From assembly GCF_020165985.1 (NCBI RefSeq), contig NZ_JAIUKZ010000018.1, positions 124,001-188,000 on the forward strand: 64,000 bases of DNA. Reading direction: 5' to 3'. The position numbers and the translations under genes were made by a program. The stretch's first letter is position 1; each line of letters begins with the position of its first letter. Positions 8,384-17,255 of this stretch are shown in pieces. Below the pieces are notes generated by a model. It did not search any database, had not been told where the DNA came from, and saw nothing but the letters and a program-made list of their open reading frames with translations. This stretch comes from Bacillus sp. RAR_GA_16 (lineage in GTDB: Bacteria; Bacillota; Bacilli; Bacillales; Guptibacillaceae).

Positions 8384-8426
8384 GAATTTTATATAGCATA
8401 ATAGTCACATTTGGTTTAATAAGAAA

Positions 8427-8502
8427 TGGTGGAGGATGACGGGCTCGAACCGCCGACCCTCTGCTTGTAAGGCAGATGCTCTCCCAGCTGAGCTAATCCT
8501 CC
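8427..8502 (-). tRNA. tRNA-Val (TAC)
   Basis: 76 bases, acceptor GGAGGAT, anticodon loop CTTACAA; CCA encoded. First gene of the operon; the order Val-Thr-Leu-Gly-Arg-Ala resembles part of B. subtilis trnB. Confidence 0.95.
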
Positions 8503-8521
8503 ATTAAACAGCGACTTCATT

Positions 8522-8551
8522 ATCATACTATACGATCTGTTACCTTGTCAA
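8522..8551 (-). promoter_or_regulatory. SigA promoter of the tRNA operon
   Basis: On the minus strand TTGACA (8546-8551), 18 bases, TATGAT (8522-8527), about 20 bases before tRNA-Val. No rRNA gene lies upstream, so this cluster is transcribed independently of an rrn operon. Confidence 0.75.
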
Positions 8552-8634
8552 CACTTTGTTTCTTGTATTTCTTGTGTTTTTTCAAGGACAAGACTTATCT
8601 TATCATCGCTTTATAGAAAACACAACCCTTTTCC

Positions 8635-8664
8635 ACAAAAAAAAGCGAGGAATTTCTTCCTCAC
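8635..8664 (-). terminator. Rho-independent terminator
   Basis: GAGGAA-GAAA-TTCCTC stem and T8 directly after the stop of the 51-residue gene. Confidence 0.85.
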
Positions 8665-8820
8665 TTATACTGGCGTTTGAATAAGTGGTTTTTTCTTTTT
8701 ATTTTTACTGAGTATAGGTCTTTTTTTAGTCACCATTTCAGAATCAAATTTTCGGTACTCTTTCATATCAAGTGATTCCCTCAAAAGCTGATCTTCAAGA
8801 TAGTGACGCTTTCGTTTCAA
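8665..8820 (-). CDS. small basic protein from a TTG start, unknown
   Basis: 51 residues: MKRKRHYLEDQLLRESLDMK, then a Lys-rich C-terminal part ending IQTPV. The initiator is TTG at 8820, with AGGAGGGG 6-8 bases upstream, and a terminator follows the stop immediately; these two signals support a real gene. Strongly basic, no Cys, no membrane segment. Not recognised. Confidence 0.6.
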   Translation of the reverse strand: MKRKRHYLEDQLLRESLDMKEYRKFDSEMVTKKRPILSKNKKKKPLIQTPV

Positions 8821-8946
8821 AAAAACCCCTCCTCATAAGTATTAACTTTCAGTACCCCTGTATGCTGGTTTTTAAACCACAACCTATTACTTTATCTGAG
8901 ATCGAAAAGTTACAGGTAACACATAATGTATTCCGAGCCTGAAGCT

Positions 8947-9702
8947 TTATTCCTCATTCAGGATAAATTGGTACGTGTTTTCCTGTTCCCTTCCTGATCT
9001 CTCGGTAAAAGTTACTTGACCCTTTGATGTAACAGTGATGATCGTTTGGGCTCTTGTTCCGTAATTTTCCGATGAAATAAACACCGGTGAAAGCATTCTT
9101 TCCCATTCAATTGGCACGCCTGTTTCAGGTAATAAATGATCTGGTGCTGGCTCAGCGTTTGAGAGCATTTCAAATAGCCGTTCTTGGTCTAGTTCTTTCT
9201 CTGCTTGTATATAGCGGGTTAGCTCTTTTTTAAGCGTCTCTACTTTCGGCCAGTTTGTATTTAGTAAATGATTGCTGACCGCATGTACACCGCTCTCTAC
9301 TCTCGTAATTTGGTTTTGCCTATTTGAATAGTAGTAGAGGGTATTGAAGTCCCCCGCAAGTAAATTAAAGCCATTATACTGCTCTTTCTTTAGCTGGACG
9401 TTTTTCAAGTATGCCTCTGCTGATTGATTCTGTCGTAAGTAATCCGCAGTTAAATCGCCTCTTGAATGGTTCTTAGGTATTTCACCTGACTCACGATAGT
9501 TTGTGAGCGCCGCAACTTTTCCTGTTGTCGTAACACCAAGCCAGGTTCCCATTGCTTTCAAATCTCGTCCAGCTAGTAATCCGGGTGCATCTTCCCAATA
9601 ATGCGCAGGCATTGTAGGGCGCTCGTAGAACTCATCTCGATTAGCGATTAAAATAAAGGGATATTTTTCATGAGCATTTATTGCTACAGCAATTAAACAC
9701 AC
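8947..9702 (-). CDS. NRDE family protein
   Basis: 251 residues. It carries the signature of the family (TANGO2-like, NRDE): CLIAVAI at the start and IANRDEFYERP at about 20-30, followed by LAGRDLKAMGTWLG. Probably an N-terminal nucleophile hydrolase fold in which Cys2 becomes the N-terminal residue. That and AGGAGG 8 bases upstream decide for the GTG at 9702 rather than an in-frame ATG at 9729. Exact substrate unknown. Confidence 0.85.
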   Translation of the reverse strand: MCLIAVAINAHEKYPFILIANRDEFYERPTMPAHYWEDAPGLLAGRDLKAMGTWLGVTTTGKVAALTNYRESGEIPKNHSRGDLTADYLRQNQSAEAYLKNVQLKKEQYNGFNLLAGDFNTLYYYSNRQNQITRVESGVHAVSNHLLNTNWPKVETLKKELTRYIQAEKELDQERLFEMLSNAEPAPDHLLPETGVPIEWERMLSPVFISSENYGTRAQTIITVTSKGQVTFTERSGREQENTYQFILNEE

Positions 9703-9731
9703 TCTATGTACCTCCTCATCGTTAGTCATTG

Positions 9732-9760
9732 CAAAAAAACGCAGCGGTATCCGCTGCGTT
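9732..9760 (-). terminator. Rho-independent terminator
   Basis: AACGCAGCGG/CCGCTGCGTT stem and T7 after the first trhO gene. Confidence 0.9.
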
Positions 9761-9764
9761 ACAT

Positions 9765-10661
9765 TTACGCCATGTGAACTTCTTTCTCACAAGCTGATGA
9801 ACAATAGTGCTTATGCTCTTCCTTGCAAGAATCACACACGATATGAAGCTTGTCACACGTAACATTTGCACAATTAATATACGTATCTGCCGGTTCCTCG
9901 CAATGATAGCATTTCCCTACGACCGTATCTTCATCCGTACGATTCACAGGTACAGCAAGGCGATCATCGAAAACAAAACACTTACCGTCGAAGTATTTGC
10001 CCTGTACTTCTGGATCTTTACCATACGTGACAATCCCACCATGAAGCTGCGAAACATCAGAGAACCCTTTTTTTAGTAAATACCCCGAAAATTTCTCACA
10101 GCGAATTCCACCCGTGCAATACGTTAATACTTTTTTGTCTTTCTGGTCAGCAAGGTTCTGTTCAATCCAATCTGGAAGATCACGAAAGGCTTTAATATCA
10201 GGACGGATGGCATTTCGGAAATGACCAATATCATACTCATAGTCATTTCTAGCATCGATTACGATCACATCATCGTCTTCTAGCGCTTCCATAAACTCCT
10301 TCGGCTCAAGGTAGTTACCCGTGATTTCTTTCGGGTTAATATCTTCCTCGAGTCTTAACGAAACAATCTCTTCACGTGGACGGACATGCATCTTTTTAAA
10401 CGCATGACCATCTGCCTCGTCAATTTTAAAAACCATATCACGGAACCGTTCGTCAGTTTTTAGTTCTTCCATATAACGCTCAGTATCCTGTACGGTTCCT
10501 GAAACAGTTCCGTTAATTCCTTCCGTACCGACTAACACTCTTCCTTTTAAATTTAAAGATTGACAAAACTTAAGATGCTTACGAGCAAAATAAGCAGGAT
10601 CTTCGATTTCTACATATTGATAATATAACAGCACTTGATATGCTGAAGCTTCTGATTGCAA
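9765..10661 (-). CDS. trhO: tRNA uridine(34) hydroxylase, rhodanese family (copy 1)
   Basis: 298 residues from TTG at 10661, which lies 8 bases after GGGTGG; a GTG at 10673 abuts the ribosome site and is less likely. N-terminal acylphosphatase-like domain, then a rhodanese domain with the active loop CTGGIRCEK (Cys182, Cys188), then a Cys-rich C-terminal zinc region. TrhO adds a hydroxyl to uridine 34 of certain tRNAs from prephenate-independent oxygen. The cysteine-rich tail ([25 protein letters not shown]) is longer and richer than in the second copy at 15613, so the two are diverged paralogues. Confidence 0.88.
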   Translation of the reverse strand: MQSEASAYQVLLYYQYVEIEDPAYFARKHLKFCQSLNLKGRVLVGTEGINGTVSGTVQDTERYMEELKTDERFRDMVFKIDEADGHAFKKMHVRPREEIVSLRLEEDINPKEITGNYLEPKEFMEALEDDDVIVIDARNDYEYDIGHFRNAIRPDIKAFRDLPDWIEQNLADQKDKKVLTYCTGGIRCEKFSGYLLKKGFSDVSQLHGGIVTYGKDPEVQGKYFDGKCFVFDDRLAVPVNRTDEDTVVGKCYHCEEPADTYINCANVTCDKLHIVCDSCKEEHKHYCSSACEKEVHMA

Positions 10662-10761
10662 ATCAAAAACCACCCTTTACGTCTTCTTCACTTAGGTCAT
10701 CCGATCGGAAGCCTAAATCAATACTATATCTTACCTGATTTAGATAGTGATGTAAAGAAGA

Positions 10762-11157
10762 CTATCTTGTAGGAAAATACTCTTCTTTCAGCTTTTCAAT
10801 TTCAAGGAGAGAAGCCTCTGCCCATCTTCCTCCTTCGTGTCTTAGCTCTGCTTCTTGTGTATCGAGCGCTTCACGCAACGATTCTTTGTAATCAGGTACA
10901 AGACCTTCATAATGATTAATGGCAGATAACGGCACGAGGGCCTTTTCAAATTGGGCAAGTGCTTTACGTTGATGGAATAGAGGCACATCAAGCTGTTTCG
11001 GATTATGAAGATCACCTTGAGTTGGATGTTTTATAACCGCAAGAACTTTGACGACAGCTTTTGGTTCTTTTAAATCAATCACTTCACCAATATACCTACC
11101 TGTTTTATAACCTGCGGTCACCATTTCACCTGGTTGAAACGTTTTTCTCTGTGTCAT
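10762..11157 (-). CDS. kapB: kinase-associated protein B
   Basis: 131 residues, with the KapB motifs YKTGRYIGEV, VKHPTQGDLHNPKQ-like block and RWAEASLLEIEKLK near the end. In B. subtilis KapB is needed for activity of the sporulation kinase KinB and was called a lipoprotein; here there is no signal peptide or lipobox, so it looks cytoplasmic. ATG at 11157 after AAGGAGTGAAGCGAA. KinB is not in the window. Confidence 0.88.
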   Translation of the reverse strand: MTQRKTFQPGEMVTAGYKTGRYIGEVIDLKEPKAVVKVLAVIKHPTQGDLHNPKQLDVPLFHQRKALAQFEKALVPLSAINHYEGLVPDYKESLREALDTQEAELRHEGGRWAEASLLEIEKLKEEYFPTR

Positions 11158-11204
11158 TTTCGCTTCACTCCTTCATCAAACTATGGATACACGTCGATGA
11201 TATC

Positions 11205-11235
11205 ATAAAATCCTCCTTCGTCAGGAGGATTTTAT
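11205..11235 (-). terminator. Rho-independent terminator
   Basis: ATAAAATCCTCC stem and complement at the end of the cell wall hydrolase gene. Confidence 0.88.
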
Positions 11236-11849
11236 CTTGTGAAGACATGTTTGCCGATTTCTTTAATAATGTGCCTAGTTCGAATCCAATCGTCAGTAGC
11301 AATAGCTGGATTATAATAAAATAAAGCACCTGAACTTGGATCTTGTCCACTAAGTGCGGCATAAACGGCTTTGTATGACTCTGGTCCCGGACGCTGATCG
11401 TATTGACCATCTGAAACAGCTGTATATGCGCCGCTTTCAAATATTACTTTCTTTAAGCTGTTTGGAAATTTAGCGGAAAGGACGCGATTGAGGGTAACAG
11501 CTGCTACCGCTACTTTTCCTTCAAATGTTTCGCCTCTCGCTTCTCCAGTTACTAGTTTGGCAAGCATTTCAATTTCTTCTATTGAATAATTCGTAACAGA
11601 GAATTGATCCTTTGTTACGTGATTAACGTCATACATATTTTTAACAGGAAGGTTTAGTAAGAGGGCGACATCCTGCTTCGTTTTTGGTTCAGGGGTTTCT
11701 AGTGGTACTATGGCAGGTTGCTCTTCTTCTATCATTGGAGGTGCCTTTATCATCGTAACCGCTTCTACCTGATGAGACTGAGCAGAAAACATCGTAAAAA
11801 AGAGACTTGTCAATAAAATAGCTGAAACCGATTTTTTCATCCACCTCAT
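11232..11849 (-). CDS. cell wall hydrolase (Hydrolase_2, SleB/CwlJ family)
   Basis: 205 residues. Signal peptide at 1-30 (KKSVSAILLTSLFFTMFSAQS), a linker with Glu/Pro, then a SleB/CwlJ catalytic domain from about 85: LAKLVTGEARGETFEGKVAVAAV, with the catalytic Glu in GEARGE, and the DGQYDQRPG and ALFYYNP motifs. The fold is a lytic transglycosylase that cuts spore cortex or vegetative peptidoglycan. There is no N-terminal peptidoglycan-binding repeat as in SleB, so it may act at another stage. Confidence 0.85.
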   Translation of the reverse strand: MRWMKKSVSAILLTSLFFTMFSAQSHQVEAVTMIKAPPMIEEEQPAIVPLETPEPKTKQDVALLLNLPVKNMYDVNHVTKDQFSVTNYSIEEIEMLAKLVTGEARGETFEGKVAVAAVTLNRVLSAKFPNSLKKVIFESGAYTAVSDGQYDQRPGPESYKAVYAALSGQDPSSGALFYYNPAIATDDWIRTRHIIKEIGKHVFTR

Positions 11850-11943
11850 CCTTTCAGTAGCTTTTTAGCACGACATAAAGGATAGAGTAAGAATAAGCCC
11901 CAAACAATAGGGAGTCAAAGGTTAATAATCCACATATAAGAAT

Positions 11944-11974
11944 AAAAAGAAACTCCTTCCAAAAGAAGGAGTTC
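11944..11974 (-). terminator. Rho-independent terminator
   Basis: AACTCCTTC/GAAGGAGTT stem with AAAA-rich flank after the acyl-CoA dehydrogenase gene. Confidence 0.85.
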
Positions 11975-11985
11975 GATTCTTCATC

Positions 11986-13131
11986 TTAAAATTGCTTCAT
12001 CGCCAGAACTTGTAGCGCCAATTCATCGCTAGGTGGGTTATGAAGCCCCGCTCGAACATCTCGGTATAAACGTTCTAGCTGATTCTTTTTCATTAAACTT
12101 CTCCCACCAACGATACGCATGGAAAGATCCACGGCTTCCATCGCTGCCTTTACCGCCTGAGTTTTTGCAGCGAACAGTTGCCCCTGCATGTTCATTCGCT
12201 CTTCCGGATAACGATCCCACTGATCTGCCACTGAATAGAGAAAATGGCGAGCACTTAAAAGTGCCAGGGAAATGCGACCAAACTTATCTTGAATATGCGG
12301 AACATCTTTTAAAGGTATATCAAGACTGTTCGGTTGATACGAAGTGACAAACTTTACTGCTTCTTCTCGTGCAGATTCAGCAATACCTAAATAAACCGCC
12401 GGTATATGCAGCAACCAAGCTGGAGGAAGCGAGGCTGTTTTACGTTCCTTATCGTAGATTTCAAGAAGAGAATCTGAAGATAGGAAGACGTCTTTTAAAA
12501 CCAAGTCATCGCTTCTCGTGCCTCTCATGCCAAGAACATCCCACGTACGTTCAAGCGAAACGCCCTTTTGATCCATTGAAACCAAAAAGTCAGCTGGCAC
12601 TCCATTTAGCGTAGACTTCACGATTACCTTATCAAGATGTGGGCTTAGCGTAGTGAACGTTTTTCGTCCAGTGAGTTGATAGCCACCTTCCACTTCTGTT
12701 GCAATTGTGGCAGGTAGCCCACCTCTCGTTGGATCTCCAGTTTCTTCTTCTGTTTGAGCTCTATTTATTAGCGCTCCACCTAAAACAGCCCGACATAGCT
12801 CTTCATACGTATCGTGGTCCCACGGACGACGATCGTGAAGATCTTTTAGTATGCCAAAATGCCAGCCAATTGCTAATGCGCTGGCACCTTCTCCTTTACC
12901 TAACTCTTCTTGAATCAAGACAAGTTCATAGAGAGAGAGACCTTTCCCTCCAAATTCTTCAGGAATGGGCAGCGTAGTAAAACCCGAACTTTTCATACTT
13001 GCTATAATGGAATCAGGAATGCTCGCTTCCTCATCAATTCGTGTTGCATTTTCTTTTAAATCAACACGATGCTTACTAGCGAGTTCCAAAAGCTCTTCTT
13101 CTCTTTCATTTCGAACAAAATTTTCAAACAT
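11986..13131 (-). CDS. acyl-CoA dehydrogenase family flavoprotein (YdbM-like)
   Basis: 381 residues with the three-part acyl-CoA dehydrogenase layout: helical N-terminus, beta middle (FTTLSPHLDKVIV, WDVLGMRGTRSDD at about 205-217) and helical C-terminus. The C-terminal part (MRIVGGRSLMKKNQLERLYRDVR) is like the DszC/YdbM branch, whose members act as flavin oxygenases or dehydrogenases, some in sulfur metabolism. The substrate cannot be told from sequence. It follows the glutaredoxin gene by 26 bases in one operon, which fits a redox or sulfur role. Confidence 0.8.
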   Translation of the reverse strand: MFENFVRNEREEELLELASKHRVDLKENATRIDEEASIPDSIIASMKSSGFTTLPIPEEFGGKGLSLYELVLIQEELGKGEGASALAIGWHFGILKDLHDRRPWDHDTYEELCRAVLGGALINRAQTEEETGDPTRGGLPATIATEVEGGYQLTGRKTFTTLSPHLDKVIVKSTLNGVPADFLVSMDQKGVSLERTWDVLGMRGTRSDDLVLKDVFLSSDSLLEIYDKERKTASLPPAWLLHIPAVYLGIAESAREEAVKFVTSYQPNSLDIPLKDVPHIQDKFGRISLALLSARHFLYSVADQWDRYPEERMNMQGQLFAAKTQAVKAAMEAVDLSMRIVGGRSLMKKNQLERLYRDVRAGLHNPPSDELALQVLAMKQF

Positions 13132-13157
13132 CTAATACACCTTCTTTCGACGAGTTA

Positions 13158-13409
13158 TCAATCGTTCTCTTTAGAAGAAAGATGAAGCAGTTCATCGATA
13201 CGATTTTGGTCAAATCCAATGATAACCTCACCATCAATGACGACGGTTGGCGTGGACATGGAACCGTAGTCATTTATTAACTCATCACGCGCTGCTCGAT
13301 TTTCTTTAATATTTAGCAACTCATACTTCACATCATGCATGTGAAAGTAATTTTTCACAAATTCACAAGGTGGACATGCCGGTTGTGTATAAAGTTTTAC
13401 ATTTTTCAT
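13158..13409 (-). CDS. glutaredoxin family protein
   Basis: 83 residues with a thioredoxin fold: KLYTQPACPPCEFVK with the redox pair Cys12-Pro-Pro-Cys15, and the cis-proline STPTVVIDGEVIIG block at about 52-65. Reduces disulfides or bacillithiol-mixed disulfides in the cytoplasm. First gene of an operon with the acyl-CoA dehydrogenase-like gene. Confidence 0.88.
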   Translation of the reverse strand: MKNVKLYTQPACPPCEFVKNYFHMHDVKYELLNIKENRAARDELINDYGSMSTPTVVIDGEVIIGFDQNRIDELLHLSSKEND

Positions 13410-13539
13410 CTTACATCACGTCCTATCATTAATCTAAATCCGTTTAAAACATATCACCCCGTTCCTCATCTTTCAACTATTTTACACTAGAGAAGTTTGT
13501 ACTCATAAGGCGAAGGGAAAGGTTTCGCTGAAGGTGTTT

Positions 13540-13568
13540 TGAAACTTTTCACGAAATCTATTCGTATA
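13540..13568 (+). promoter_or_regulatory. SigW-type (ECF) promoter of the telA operon
   Basis: TGAAAC at 13540-13545, 17 bases, CGTATA at 13563-13568, which matches the SigW consensus (TGAAAC, CGTA). No SigA alternative is evident. SigW answers cell envelope stress. Confidence 0.75.
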
Positions 13569-13621
13569 GAATGTTAGGAAGCAAAAACAAACGCATTCAT
13601 TCTATTGAAGGAGTGACAGAT

Positions 13622-14692
13622 ATGAGTAATGAGCCTGAAAAAATAAGCGCACAACGTGAAAAAGCTGAGGAGATTATCCAAAGCTTTTATCATGAAGATG
13701 ATACAGATAAGATCTTACAATCCTTATCAGGTCTAGGTGAAGATGCCCAGCGTCACGCAGGGGAGTCGTTGGAAGCGTTAAAACGGCCCGTTAAAGGAAT
13801 GATTGATCAACCAAATAATGATTTACCAGATAATCTTCACAAACTTAGGGAGCATGTTTCAGAACTTGAGCCGTCTTATTTAAAGAAAAATAAATTCAAT
13901 AAACTGCTCAATCGCGTCATGGGTCGTAATGAAGTCGAGCAGTATGCGAAGAAATACAAAACAGTCGAATCACAGGTTGAAGTGATTGTTGAATCCCTTC
14001 TTACAGGTAGAGATAAACTACAAGAAGATAATGTGATGCTAAAAGAACTGAAAGATGTGGCAAGAGAACGAATTGTTGGACTCGAAGACCAGATGGATCT
14101 TGGTCAGACGTTAATGACGATGCTTGAGGAAGAGGCCGCTAAGGATGAATGGAAAGACAACCCCCTCCCTCTCCAAAAAGCTCAGCAAAAAGTCGTTAGC
14201 CGTGTGAAGAATATGTCACAAGCAGTTATGGTTTTACGCCAGTCAATGGCATCCGTAGATTTGATTATGGAAAACAATGAAAAGCTAGAAGAAGCCATTT
14301 TTAATGCAGTCACCATGACTAAAAACATCATTACAGTTACAGCCTCTATTCAGCTTGCACTTGGCAACCAACAAAAAGTAATTTCTGCTGTCCAAAATGT
14401 GAATGAAGCAACCGAATCAATGCTCCTGCGAAATGCTGAAATGTTAAAGCAAAACACGGAGGAAACGGTCAAAACGCTTGAAAAACCGGCCATTGCGATC
14501 GAATCTTTCCGTAAAGCGTATCAGGATGTATTCGAGGCGATTGAAATTACGGAGAAGTCAAACATCCGCATTATAGATAGTGGTAAGAAATTTATACTGG
14601 AAATGGATCAGTTAAATAACGAAATGAAAACCAAATTAGATAGCACTACGGCGAGGCAAAAACAGCTTTCTGATGCTGCCGATCGACTATAA
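13622..14692 (+). CDS. TelA family toxic anion resistance protein
   Basis: 356 residues, soluble, almost wholly alpha-helical with coiled segments. Core TelA motifs: LLTGRDKLQEDN, a DQMDLGQTL region, and the alanine/valine-rich KNMSQAVMVLRQSMASVDLIMENN block at about 205-230, then AVTMTKNIITVTASIQLALGNQQ. Members (YceH, YaaN, KlaA) are tied to tellurite and envelope stress. ATG at 13622 after GAAGGAG; an upstream in-frame ATG at 13571 lies within the promoter and is rejected. It ends one base inside the next gene's alternative start, so the two are an operon. Confidence 0.88.
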   Translation: MSNEPEKISAQREKAEEIIQSFYHEDDTDKILQSLSGLGEDAQRHAGESLEALKRPVKGMIDQPNNDLPDNLHKLREHVSELEPSYLKKNKFNKLLNRVMGRNEVEQYAKKYKTVESQVEVIVESLLTGRDKLQEDNVMLKELKDVARERIVGLEDQMDLGQTLMTMLEEEAAKDEWKDNPLPLQKAQQKVVSRVKNMSQAVMVLRQSMASVDLIMENNEKLEEAIFNAVTMTKNIITVTASIQLALGNQQKVISAVQNVNEATESMLLRNAEMLKQNTEETVKTLEKPAIAIESFRKAYQDVFEAIEITEKSNIRIIDSGKKFILEMDQLNNEMKTKLDSTTARQKQLSDAADRL

Positions 14693-14709
14693 TGACAGGA
14701 GGGAATCCC

Positions 14710-15570
14710 ATGGGGCTTTTCGATTCTACTGAACCCCAATGGCTTGAAAAACTGTTACCGCCCCAATTTAAGACAGTGGAACCATCACTTCTTAATGATG
14801 CGAGTACAACGAGCTTTCTTTCTTATGCGGAACAGTTGTTAGATGAATTTATAGACAAACTCAATCCTACAGAGAATAAACCACAAAAGTGGAAGCGCAC
14901 GGAGCGAGGATTTACGGTTTACTTAAAAATCAGGCGTAACCTAATTCTTTTTTCAGGTTATGATAGTCAAAAAGACCGTTCGTCTACACCAAAAAAGTTT
15001 TTCATTCAATGGGAGCGACAAATGGTTACCAAACGAGATTCAGGGAAATGTAAACAGGGGACCATTTTAATAAATGATCGAGGAAGAATCATTAAACGAA
15101 GCATTAAGCGCTCTCCTTTTTTTCAAGGAATTTTTCAACGCATGAAGTTATTGGATCATGCTTTGCTTGGTGCGATTTCACCACAGGGACAAGAAACCAT
15201 TGATCCAGTCTTAAAGGAACAGCTAAGTCAGTTAGAGAACATCGCTTCACATGCTTTTGTTAATGGGGTTATTCATAGTAGAACAACCAGGCTCATACAC
15301 CTCTTCCGGCAAATCTTACCTGAACTTGAGCCCCTTGACCTTGAAGAACGCCATGTGGTCAAGCGCATGCTTTCAACTGAGCTTCCGGATCTATTAACAG
15401 GTTACCTCTCACTCTCTGCAGAAAATCGAGAATTGCGTCACCGTGATCTTTTTCAAGCTCTTTGCCAAATGGAGCTAGCGCTTCATCAATATCTTGAAAA
15501 AATTGAAAACAATCGACTTTCTAAAGTGGATCATCTCCTTAAAGTAAATAAAATGCGCTATCATAAATAA
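14710..15570 (+). CDS. TelA-partner hypothetical protein
   Basis: 286 residues, no recognised domain; charged and helical, no signal peptide or membrane segment. ATG at 14710 is preferred because AGGAGG lies 6 bases upstream; an ATG at 14692 overlaps the telA stop. Position behind a TelA gene in a SigW operon recalls the xpaC-yaaN and yce pairs, but the sequence (LFSGYDSQKDR, ILINDRGRIIKR, RHVVKRMLSTELPDLL) is not XpaC as I know it. A role in envelope stress is inferred from context only. Confidence 0.7.
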   Translation: MGLFDSTEPQWLEKLLPPQFKTVEPSLLNDASTTSFLSYAEQLLDEFIDKLNPTENKPQKWKRTERGFTVYLKIRRNLILFSGYDSQKDRSSTPKKFFIQWERQMVTKRDSGKCKQGTILINDRGRIIKRSIKRSPFFQGIFQRMKLLDHALLGAISPQGQETIDPVLKEQLSQLENIASHAFVNGVIHSRTTRLIHLFRQILPELEPLDLEERHVVKRMLSTELPDLLTGYLSLSAENRELRHRDLFQALCQMELALHQYLEKIENNRLSKVDHLLKVNKMRYHK

Positions 15571-15602
15571 AAGCTAGCTGTCAGAAGACAGCTAGCTTTT
15601 TA
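15569..15602. terminator. bidirectional terminator
   Basis: AAAAGCTAGCTGTC stem and complement between the convergent telA operon and trhO copy 2. Confidence 0.92.
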
Positions 15603-15612
15603 ATGAATTAAA

Positions 15613-16581
15613 TTAAACCTCTTGTTCAATTTGCTCTTGCATTAATTTTTGAAGACGCTCATTTACTTCTTCTTGTGTCAAACCGTGTTCGGCTACATAA
15701 CGGTTACGAGGTGAAGTTCGGCACTCATGTGAACATCCTCGTAAGTATTTATGTTCGTTCTCCTCTGATGTAATAATTTGCTTATTACATTCAGGGCTTG
15801 CACAATTAACATACCGTTCACACGGCTCACCTGTAAAGTAATCTCTACCCACCACAACGTGATCTTTTTGGTTAATCGGAACAGTAAGGCGACCATCAAA
15901 TACATAACATTGGCCATCCCAAAGCTCACCTTTTGTTTCCTCATCCTGACCATACGTCACAATACCGCCATCTAGCTGGTTCACATCTTCAAATCCTTGG
16001 TTAACCATCCAGCCTGTGAATTTTTCACAGCGAATTCCGCCAGTACAGTACGTAAGAATTTTCTTATCCTTTTTATCTGCCAGGTTTTCTTGCACCCACT
16101 CGGGTAGATCTCGGAAATTCTTAATATCTGGACGAATAGCCCCTCGGAAGTGACCCACATCATATTCGTAATCATTCCGAGTATCAAGAATAATGACATC
16201 TTCTTGTTGCATCGCTTCACGCCACTCAGCAGGTTTCAAGTGCTTTCCACCCACCTGGTTCGGATCGTGGTTTTCATCAAGGCGAAGCGTCACTAACTCT
16301 GGTCGTAAACGAACGTGCATCTTTTTAAATGGGTGTTCTGATGCTTCGTCAATTTTAAAGAACAAATCAGCAAATCGCTCATCAGCATGCATCATATCCA
16401 TATACTGCTGCGTTTCTTCCACTGTGCCAGAAAGTGTCCCGTTAATGCCCTCTTCTGCTATAAGAATTCTTCCTTTTAAGTTATGTTCTTTACAGAAAGC
16501 AAGATGCTCTTCGACATATTCTTCCGGCTGATCAATTTGTACATATTTATAATACAATAATACACGATAGTCTTTATTCAT
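15613..16581 (-). CDS. trhO: tRNA uridine(34) hydroxylase, rhodanese family (copy 2, YbfQ-like)
   Basis: 322 residues, the length of B. subtilis YbfQ, with the rhodanese loop [10 protein letters not shown] (Cys179, Cys185), N-terminal [12 protein letters not shown] block and a Cys-containing C-terminal part ([17 protein letters not shown]). A helical Gln/Glu tail ends the protein. The middle third is very like the copy at 9765 (RNDYEYDxGHFR, AIRPDIKxFRDLP) while the ends differ. ATG at 16581 after AAAGGAGATAGAAGC. Its own promoter lies at 16644-16671. Confidence 0.92.
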   Translation of the reverse strand: MNKDYRVLLYYKYVQIDQPEEYVEEHLAFCKEHNLKGRILIAEEGINGTLSGTVEETQQYMDMMHADERFADLFFKIDEASEHPFKKMHVRLRPELVTLRLDENHDPNQVGGKHLKPAEWREAMQQEDVIILDTRNDYEYDVGHFRGAIRPDIKNFRDLPEWVQENLADKKDKKILTYCTGGIRCEKFTGWMVNQGFEDVNQLDGGIVTYGQDEETKGELWDGQCYVFDGRLTVPINQKDHVVVGRDYFTGEPCERYVNCASPECNKQIITSEENEHKYLRGCSHECRTSPRNRYVAEHGLTQEEVNERLQKLMQEQIEQEV

Positions 16582-16643
16582 GCTTCTATCTCCTTTATTT
16601 CACTGTTTCCATTTTGCCCGCTACTGTTCCGTTCCAAAACCTT

Positions 16644-16671
16644 ATTATAATGATTTTCTCAAGAAATGCAA
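16644..16671 (-). promoter_or_regulatory. SigA-type promoter of trhO copy 2
   Basis: Minus strand TTGCAT (16666-16671), 16 bases, TATAAT (16644-16649), 60 bases before the ATG. Confidence 0.6.
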
Positions 16672-16705
16672 AGGGTGAGATTCGGTTCGTAGTCAGGACG
16701 GGCAA

Positions 16706-16726
16706 GTTTTGATAGCTTATCAAAAC
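16706..16726. repeat. 21-base inverted repeat
   Basis: GTTTTGATA at 16706-16714 and TATCAAAAC at 16718-16726 with a 3-base centre, perfect. It lies upstream of the trhO copy 2 promoter and past the OsmC gene. Could be an operator; it has no T run of a terminator. Confidence 0.5.
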
Positions 16727-16751
16727 AATTGAACGTTTTCAGTGAAAAACG

Positions 16752-17192
16752 TCACACTTTTTCAATAGAAGGTTCTACGACAACCTCGACATTTCCTTTG
16801 ATCGCTCTTGTAATCATGCACCCTTCTTCTGCTCGAAGGGCGATGTCATGAATTCGCTTTGTCATTGCCTCATCGGGTTCATTCGCCAAGTAAATGACTG
16901 GGTAATGGTGAATTGATTCGACGTGGAGTCTTCCTTTATCACTTACCGTTAGTTTGGACGATATTTTAATATCTTCAAAGGGAATTTGATTTCTCTCTAG
17001 ATACAATCCAATTGTCATAAAATAACACGCTGCTGATGAACTTAATAGCAATTCATCTGGGTTCGTTCCTTTTTCACTTCCTCCCATTGACAAAGGGATC
17101 GAGACGTCTGTCGTTAAGTGTTCCGTTTCGATTTTCCCTTCACCAGAAAGGCCGCCCCTCCAGTTTCCTTGCAATTCAAATACGTGATCCAT
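16752..17192 (-). CDS. OsmC/Ohr family thiol peroxidase
   Basis: 146 residues with the family's two cysteines: one in NPDELLLSSSAACYF at about residue 56 and one in AEEGCMITRAI near 126. Such proteins reduce organic hydroperoxides; this branch resembles the staphylococcal OsmC-type peroxiredoxin and B. subtilis YhfA-like proteins. ATG at 17192 after AGGAGGGTGTTAAA. Downstream of brxA, but a terminator separates them. Confidence 0.88.
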   Translation of the reverse strand: MDHVFELQGNWRGGLSGEGKIETEHLTTDVSIPLSMGGSEKGTNPDELLLSSSAACYFMTIGLYLERNQIPFEDIKISSKLTVSDKGRLHVESIHHYPVIYLANEPDEAMTKRIHDIALRAEEGCMITRAIKGNVEVVVEPSIEKV

Positions 17193-17218
17193 TTTAACAC
17201 CCTCCTATTAACTCGAGC

Positions 17219-17252
17219 AAAACTCCACTCAGATCAAATGAGTGGAGTTTTG
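17219..17252 (-). terminator. Rho-independent terminator of brxA
   Basis: AAAACTCCACTC/GAGTGGAGTTTT stem with a 9-base loop. Confidence 0.9.
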
Positions 17253-17255
17253 TCA

